Source: Microdochium bolleyi
Taxonomy: Eukaryota > Ascomycota > Sordariomycetes > Xylariales > Microdochiaceae
Reading direction: 5' to 3'
Length of the DNA: 64,000 nucleotides
NCBI GenBank assembly: GCA_001566295.1
Contig: KQ964245.1
Span: forward strand, 2,175,524-2,239,523
Program-made: the position numbers and the translations under genes
Notes under the pieces: generated by a model
What the model was told of the DNA's origin: nothing
The model's input: only the letters and a program-made list of their open reading frames with translations
Databases searched by the model: none
Part shown: piece after piece, positions 57,738 to 64,000 of the stretch
How the letters are laid out: each line of letters starts with the position of its first letter
How positions within the stretch are numbered: position 1 is the stretch's first letter

Positions 57738-59511
57738 TCAGTCCTGCTTCGACCGCGGCTTGCTCTCACTACTCTTCTCCTTGCTCGCCTCGTCGGGCTT
57801 CGCCTCACCCTTGCCACCCGCACCATCACCGCGATCATGCTTGTCGTCCTCGTCGTCCTCATCGTCGTCATTCTTTGCCTGCTTCTTGCGCTGCCGCTTC
57901 TCCTCCTTCTCCAGCACCTCGACCATCTCGTCGGACCCGACGTCCTTGGACTCGTCGTACTCAATGTCGTACTCCTCGGCGACCCGCCGGATCTCGCGCC
58001 GCAGGTCGTTGGCGTCCTGCACCAGCGCCTCCCACACGTTGGCGTCGAACCCGCGCGCCTGGTACAGGGCCGCCTGCCGCCGGGACACGGTGATCTTGAG
58101 CGCCGCCTGGTAGCTGAGCTCCCGGCTGATGAAGAGGAACCAGAGGTAGCCGCCCATGATGGTCGCCAGGCCCGCGAGGTACGTCACGGGCTCCATGTAG
58201 TCCCAGCCCAGGTCGGTGTCTGTAGATTGAATGGAAAAAGACTTGGTCAGTATATTTTCGTGCCTGGCACTTTGCATGTTTCCCGCAAGCCAATGGAAAT
58301 CCAGGGGATGCGAGGAAAGCACTCACGGAAAGTCAGGTAGTACACGGTCCCCCACCACGCCGCCATGGCCCCGAACCCGGCCTGCGCGAGGCGGTGCGCG
58401 CCGCGGTGCGCGAGCCGGTCGCACTCCTGCTTAATCTTGCTCTGCTCCGCGATCCTCCCGGACAGCCGGCGCAGGCGGACCCGCATGTAGTGCGTGCGGT
58501 CGTTGAAGCTCGGCACGCTGACGCGCATCTCCTCGTCCTGGCCGTCGACCTTGATGGCGAACTCGCGCCCGCGCGCCGCGTCCCGGATGAAGTCGCCGAT
58601 CTCGGTGCTGCTGCTCCAGCGCACCCAGTCCTGGTGCTCCTCGGGGGTGTCGCCGCCCTCGCGGCCCTTGCCGGAGTACTTGGCCACGTGCGAGTGCTTG
58701 CCGTCCTCGGCGTGCTTTGGCTCGCCCGACTCGTCCCGCTCGGCCGCCTCGGCGAGGAAGTACACGTTGGGCATCTTCTCGCGGCCCTCCTTGTCGATGA
58801 GGGGCGGGAGCTCGGCCTGGATGAGCCGCTCGAGGTACGACAGCGGCTGCTGCGGGTGGATGAGCAGCGCCAGGGGCTGGATGTCCTGGTTCTGGCCCAG
58901 GGACCGGTACTCGCCGTTGTTGCCGTGCTCGTCGTGCAGGGCGTCGACGGGCAGCGGGAGGATGACCTTGAGGAGGCGCGTTGGTGTGGTCAGAAGCTTG
59001 CCTGGATTGCGTCGTGCAGGACGTCAGCATGGTCCCCATGGTTCCGAGTTATCAGTTCGCTCGCTCATGCTCGCAGCTCACCCTTGGCCATGTTTTTGTT
59101 CATCTCCGTCCGGTGCTTGCTGACGGGCGGCTCGTCGGCACCCTCGCGCTGCCACGGCCGCCGGATCTGCGCCTTGGTCGTCTGGGCAATTGCCTGCCTG
59201 ACTTCGCGCTCATGCTCGTCGAGGTCTCGTTGGTTAGTTTCCTGTGCTGTCTCGTCGTTCTCGAGCTTCTTCGCCCTCGACTCAGATGCAGTCCGCGAGA
59301 GCCCACGTCTCGCTAGGCCCCGTGTAGTCGGCGAACACGATGGCCAGACTGTGCGTGGTGTGGTGAGCGGTACATGGCTGTGTAGAAGTCGTGATCCCAC
59401 ACTCGAGGCGAGACTTGCATTCGGAACACCAGGCCATAGTCGTGCTCGGCTCGCGACACAGCGCGCAGAGCCAGCTGTCAGGTGTGAGCAGGCTCGGTAC
59501 ACATAGCTCAT
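57738..59511 (-). CDS. MCU: Mitochondrial calcium uniporter (MCU)
   Basis: Pore subunit of the inner-membrane Ca2+ channel. Exons 59511-59082, 59001-58327 and 58219-57738 give 528 aa. The N-terminal 60-70 residues are Arg/Ser/Ala-rich with few acidic residues (a matrix targeting sequence). A charged linker, a beta-rich matrix domain (TRLLKVILPLPVDALHDEHG, PLALLIHPQQPLSYLERLI) and a coiled coil (RVRLRRLSGRIAEQSKIKQE) follow. TM1 is GFGAMAAWWGTVYYL. Intron 2 then joins TF|H|TDLG to the selectivity filter WDYMEPVTY, and TM2 is LAGLATIMGGYLWFLFI. A second coiled coil and a long Asp/Lys/Glu-rich tail end the protein. The filter is D-Y-M-E, where many uniporters have D-I-M-E; the two acidic ring residues and Pro are kept. 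No MICU-type gene is in the window. Confidence 0.93.
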
Positions 59512-60401
59512 CGCTGCGAATTGCTCCGCGGATATCTTGCGGGAGAAAAAATGAGAAGTCCGCAGGACAAGAGGAGAGCCCACAGACGCGCACCGATGAG
59601 AGAAGTTGAGGCGGTAGTCAAGCACAGGCGGCAGTGTGGGTTGTCCCAAGCTCCGAACTCCAAGCTGCTCAGGTGCGGTGGTACCTGAGATGTGGGTGAC
59701 AGGTGATGCCCAGTGACGTCAGCCGAGATCTGCTCGCCTGGGGTGCACTGCTGGTGCGGCAGGGGTGGCTCGTTCACAGCACTGAATCTTGACGTGGGCA
59801 CGCGAGCAGTCCAGAGAGGTGCCACGACGCGATGCCACTGCCGTCATAGGCTTCAGGGTTGGCACACAGCCACAGTGCGCCGGGCAGACGTCGAGCTGAA
59901 CGGGCCAGGAGGTGCTGCCACAGCTCCATGATGAGCTCTTTGTGGAGGAGATGCTCCGACGGTGGATGAACAGCGCTGCGCTGTGTGTTGATGCGACAGG
60001 GGAGGGTCCTGGTGCCCCTGCCTGTCCACCCGGGGCCAAACCTTGGTATGGATAAGCTTAAATTCCCAGGCCAGCTCAATACTTAAACCGTGTTCCGGAC
60101 TACAAACATTGACATCCCTGGCGTCGATGCGTCTATGCACCTGGGCAAGCTCAAAGTGCAATAATTGTGATGCGATTCTTGCTGGCTAATGCGTATGTAG
60201 CTACAACTCTGGTACTGTTTTGACACCGGGAATGTGTCGGTGCACAAGAGTCTTGCTTCCGTACTCCGCATCTGCTGCATGGACAGGGTCGCCATGCACT
60301 TACACAACAGGGAACCTCGTGCACCTTTATGCTGTTGGTTTCCACGTCATGCCCCACCCAATCACGATGCTCTGCACCTCTCACTCTCACTCTGGACTCT
60401 C
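59512..60401. other. Intergenic, MCU promoter and 3' end of the MFS pseudogene
   Basis: No supportable gene or RNA. Confidence 0.5.
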
Positions 60402-62387
60402 CTATCTAGCTTGCTCGACTCCAGGAGCTGCTTCGGCCCCTGTCGCCGATTGAGAGTATTTCGAAGATGTCGATGCCGCATCCTGTTCGGAACTCAAGTT
60501 TCGTTCTGGTGCTGCTCCTTCGATGAGCAGGGACGGTGGCGCAAGGCTCAGAGACGCCTCACTCGGACTGGTCCCATCCGATGGATATGCTGGTGGCGCC
60601 TGGTCATCAAGCTCTTGACCCAGGACGGAGTTGTCTTGTGCGGGCTTACTGACAGAATTTGTCAAGGGCAGCGCAACTTGTTGGTCTTCACGTTAGTTTA
60701 TTTCCGACAACGGTAATGCACATGACTGCTTACCAAACACAGCCACAACAGTGGCGATGCACGGGGCGATCCAAACCCTTCTGAAGGCGGTCTCGTAGCT
60801 GCTCCTGAGTATGTCGGTGCTGGCAGCAAGGACAGCTGGTGTCAGGTCGGGGCAATCCAGGTCTTGAATCAAGTGAAGCGAGTCGAGATAAGAGATGACC
60901 GCTCCAGCATCATTGACCGGGAGTCCAGCTGACTGCAAAGTTTGAACGATGGCAGCGTAACCATCTTTTACCATTTTCTGGAAGATGAAGTCACCTATGG
61001 CCATGATCAGAGCTCGGAAAAGTATAGCAACGCGTGTGTGTACTCACAGATCACAACGCCAACTACGCCACCAAGCGACCGGGCCGAGATGAGTAGGCTG
61101 GTCGCTACTGGTTCTCCCTCCATGGGAACACTGAGTTGAGCTTTTGTGGGCAACGTCGTCATTGTAATGCCCAGTCCGGACCCGAGCAAGACAGGGTTGC
61201 CCCAGAGGTAAATGCTTGTGGACAGACCTGTGTTGATCATGGCGAAGAAGAATGTAATGTACAAGAAAGGCCTAGGGTATTGATTGCCAAGAACTTCTCG
61301 CGGTTTGTCAGGTACCAGGCTGTGGACCAGGACGCGATGATTGCGGACAGAAAAGCGACACCAAGTTGGAGACCAGCGATGAAAAGGCTGGCATCGTACA
61401 GTCCCGTGATCTGGTACGCAGTGTAGATCATGGCCGCGAAAAAGCCGAATCCCTCGCAAAAGGCACATGCTGTTGCCAGGGCGAACTGTTTTGGTTGAAG
61501 ATAAAACGTGTGGTGGAAGACCCACGAGGGCTCCTTGATCACCTTTATCACTGGCAGGAGACCGAGCACGGTGCCGGCAGCGATGACGAGGATGGAGAGG
61601 GCCTGAGAAAGGGGGAGCGTCCGTGAAAGAACGAGGCCAATGGGCAAAGCTAGTGTGCAAAGCAGCAGCGCGTATAGTACGCCATTTAATAGTGCAAGGT
61701 TCTGCTTGAGAGGGTTTCCGAGAAATGCTGTAGGACGCGGATGATAAGCGGCGCAGATGATGAGGGTTGCAAGAAGATAGGGACCGAGGGCTGCCATGTT
61801 GAATGAGTAGAAAGGGTGAAGTGTGCCAGGACGAAAGAACACACCCCCTACAAGGAGCCCGCTGATTGCTCCGAGGCTGCCCGCAGTCATGACCACGGCT
61901 TGAGCGAAGCTGTGCTGAGTAGTGCCCATTTCAGCGGCAATCGCGACGTGGATGAGTGCCTGGGCACCAAAGCTACAACCGATGAAGACATTGCCGACAA
62001 CAACCGTGGTAAAGGAGTGCAAGGCGGATGAGTTCGCCACACAACCAATACTTCCCAGCAGACCAGAGGCCACGAGGAACTATTTGCGGCCCCAGATATC
62101 GGCCGCTTGAGCGTACACGGGGCTGAGAACGATTGTGGCCAATGCAATGGAGGCAATGGGCGCTATTGTGGTGCGAGGCGAATGGAGCGCTTCTGCATAG
62201 ATGCGTGCTTGCTTGAGATAGATTCTTGTCAGTGTGTTTCCACTTGCCTATGGGTTGGCTCGGAACATACGGTGGCTGCCCCAACGAAGCTAAACATCTG
62301 GGCGAAAGGTAGTGTACCGACTGCGAGAATGGCAAGGCACCTCCTCCAGCTGGGGTGCTGAAGCTGCTGTTGCTCGCCTTGCTCCAT
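60402..62387 (-). pseudogene. MFS transporter of the TRI12/siderophore-efflux-like group, disrupted
   Basis: Exons read as 62387-62271, 62211-61048, 60994-60734 and 60685-60402. About 12-14 hydrophobic helices remain, with motif A-like QAADIWGRK and a Ser/Ala-rich cytosolic tail. Two lesions are visible. First, an in-frame TAG at 62082-62080 directly after WGRK, where an aromatic codon (TAC/TAT) would be expected. Second, a frame change near 61270, between REKFLAIN and PFLYITFFFAMINTG, equal to loss of one base. A 44-nt GTACCT...CTAG stretch could splice out the second, but no intron restores the first. Other splice junctions are clean and the C-terminal exons are open, so decay is recent or the TAG is a sequencing error or allele. 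Substrate unknown; siderophore or secondary-metabolite efflux is a guess from the family. Confidence 0.65.
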
Positions 62388-63459
62388 GGCTCGACCAGTC
62401 GGGTGTGATGGGTCTGCAGCTGGCTTGATTATGGGAGGTGGGAAGCTCTCTGCCGTGGGATGGAGCTGGGCGATTGATAGCTGGCGTGTGTGGAATGCTG
62501 TGATGGATGCTGTCTTGCGCTGGCTTTCCGAGCGTGGACGTGAGCAGAAAGGATGAATGACCAAAAGTCTGATGACAAAAGTTGTGTAAACTGCTGCAAT
62601 GGGGAAGCTTGGATGATGTTGGGATGAGAAGAGATGCGAGGTGATGGAGCTGGAGAGGAGATGCTCGATGTCTACAGCACTGATGAGTACGCGACGGGAA
62701 GGAAGGAGCGCGAAAGGCAATGCCGCTGCCAGACGACAATCAGAACGCCAAGCAGTCACGACCAGACTCTGGAAAGGCACGAGTCTGCTTGAAGCAGACT
62801 TGCAGTCACAACCATACAATCTGGTGATCCTACTGCTCAATACCGCGAGCCACTGTCACTGCGCGAACTTGTCATAAGTCGAAGATAGCCATCCGTGGAC
62901 ACTGAACATCTGACACTTGGGATATTTTTTCAGACCATCAAAGGCATGAGGCAGGCCCCATCTGTTCTGGTGCATTCAAACCTGTGAACAGGGATAGCTT
63001 GCCGGATGCGAAAAATTATGATCCGTCTGTGTAACCCAGGTTAAACTGTCCAACTGCATGAAACATCCCCAAGGCCTTGAGGTGTGTTCAACACGATCTC
63101 AAAACCTCACAGGTCCGGAAATCATTATCTCCAGAAGCCAATAAAATGGAATAAAAGGCACCAAACAGTACACCAAAGCGATGATGAAGTTTCCTGTGCT
63201 TCTCAAACCTCAAAGTTCAGGCCGTCGTCACCTCGGAGGTGAGTCTCCTTGTTGTCGTGGAAGTTGGACCAATCACGACCCACAGGACGGGGTCCATGAA
63301 AGCTGCATCCATGACGACTTTGATGACTCCGCTTATCTCCGGGCCGTCCTTGCAGCTCGCCACTCCGGTTCTCTCCATTTGCATCTCGACATCCTTCGAG
63401 CAGACCGCGGCTGCAGGCTTTTGCAATGACTACTTGCTGGTCATTGCCCGGCTTCCACG
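62388..63459. other. Divergent promoter region between the MFS pseudogene (-) and the DNAJC28-like gene (+)
   Basis: 1.07 kb; short frames at 63181-63429 have no recognisable domain. Confidence 0.5.
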
Positions 63460-64000
63460 ATGGCGGCCATGGCTAAGGCAACCAGCCCGGCGTACATCTG
63501 CGCCCAGTGCACGCGTGCACAGCTCCTGCTTCGCCGAGCCCGCCCGCCGATCATCACATCGCCGCGACGATGGCAGGCAACACGATCTCCAGCGAGCAAT
63601 TCTACCACGACCAACAGTTCCGGCACCACTACCACGAGCAAAACGACAGAGAACGACGATGTCGACCGCAAATCCCCATCGAAAGCCACCGACTCTCCTC
63701 CCGCTCCCGAACCCGGCGCCATGTCCCAGCGTCTCCAGGAAGCTACGGAAGAAGCGCTCCTGACCGGTGGCCGCGCGGGTCGCAAGGCCGTCGAAGAGGC
63801 CGGCTTCTCCGACGAGCTGAAAGAGCGGCTCTTCTCGCGCATCCAGGACGCCAAGTTCCGCGCTGAGCACGCCGGAGCTTTCGCCGAGGCCGGTATACCA
63901 AGGGCTGCGGATAGAGATGCATATGCCGCCGCAACGACACCGGCCTGGACGGGCACCGAGTCCACCGAGGACGCGGTGCTGCGGATGCTCAACGACGCGC
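63460..64000 (+). CDS. DNAJC28-type conserved-domain protein, mitochondrial, partial
   Basis: Open frame running off the window end (180 codons seen, no intron needed). The N terminus is a likely mitochondrial presequence (MAAMAKATSPAYICAQCTRA, then Arg-rich LLLRRARPP, SPRRWQATRS) without acidic residues, followed by a Ser/Thr-rich linker. From residue 88 (MSQRLQEATEEALLTGGRAG, then RKAVEEAGFSDELKERL, DAKFRAEHAGAFAEAGIP and TESTEDAVLRML) it matches, from memory, fungal proteins carrying the DnaJ-homologue subfamily C member 28 conserved domain (DUF1992). Function is poorly known. The 3' part lies outside the window. Confidence 0.7.
   Translation, partial: MAAMAKATSPAYICAQCTRAQLLLRRARPPIITSPRRWQATRSPASNSTTTNSSGTTTTSKTTENDDVDRKSPSKATDSPPAPEPGAMSQRLQEATEEALLTGGRAGRKAVEEAGFSDELKERLFSRIQDAKFRAEHAGAFAEAGIPRAADRDAYAAATTPAWTGTESTEDAVLRMLNDA

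Noticed and set aside
62080..62130. Cryptic intron that would remove the TAG in the MFS gene
   Set aside because: Candidate GT...AG pairs ending at the TAG (38, 41 and 52 nt) delete conserved motif A and none has a length divisible by three, so the frame would be lost.
1..64000. CRISPR arrays, bacterial-type operons, prophage or insertion sequences
   Set aside because: The window is eukaryotic with spliceosomal introns throughout. No direct-repeat spacer arrays, terminal inverted repeats or transposase/reverse transcriptase motifs were recognised.

Overview
The window is nuclear DNA of a filamentous ascomycete, most likely a Sordariomycete. Genes carry short introns (mostly 55-120 nt) with GTAAGT-like donors, CTRAC-like branch sites and YAG acceptors. 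The identifiable proteins are fungal in type: Vtc4, fused NADH-GOGAT, Bet1, a fungal Apc15, a SidF/SidL-like acyltransferase and an ascomycete C2H2-type protein. The class is inferred from gene style; the species was not identified. Exon joins below were made by eye and checked by reading frame and length divisibility; no alignment, RNA data or database search was available.

Layout. 0.25-10.4 kb: two housekeeping genes on the minus strand, VTC4 (polyphosphate polymerase) and the NADH glutamate synthase gene. 10.4-16.3 kb: a 5.9 kb stretch with no supportable gene. 16.3-19.3 kb: APC15 (+) facing BET1 (-). 20.7-31.3 kb: three minus-strand genes, namely a nuclear protein with a Myb/SANT-like segment, a C2H2-type zinc-finger protein, and a heptad-repeat protein of unknown function with a long, apparently spliced leader. 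31.3-34.0 kb: nothing supportable.

34.0-48.5 kb is the most unusual part. It is a run of small paralogous genes, each coding for one short three-helix Myb/SANT-like domain, usually followed by a Lys/Pro-rich or AT-hook-like basic segment and an acidic end. There are eight loci (A-H). The last, H (46.06-48.5 kb), contains five successive first exons. Each has its own ATG, an intact half-domain and a splice donor in the same phase (2), but only one downstream pair of exons supplies helix 3 and the basic/acidic tail. That is an alternative-first-exon array of the kind known from animal UGT1A or protocadherin loci. A 10-nt sequence recurs at a near-constant distance (172-177 nt) upstream of three of the internal start codons, which suggests a promoter for each unit.

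48.5-64.0 kb returns to metabolism: a PfkB/ketohexokinase-type sugar kinase, a hydroxyornithine acyltransferase of siderophore synthesis, argininosuccinate lyase (ARG4), the mitochondrial calcium uniporter (MCU), a broken MFS transporter gene, and the 5' part of a mitochondrial DNAJC28-like protein cut by the window end. GOGAT and argininosuccinate lyase belong to nitrogen and arginine metabolism, and the acyltransferase also draws on ornithine. Otherwise these genes look like ordinary neighbours rather than one pathway.
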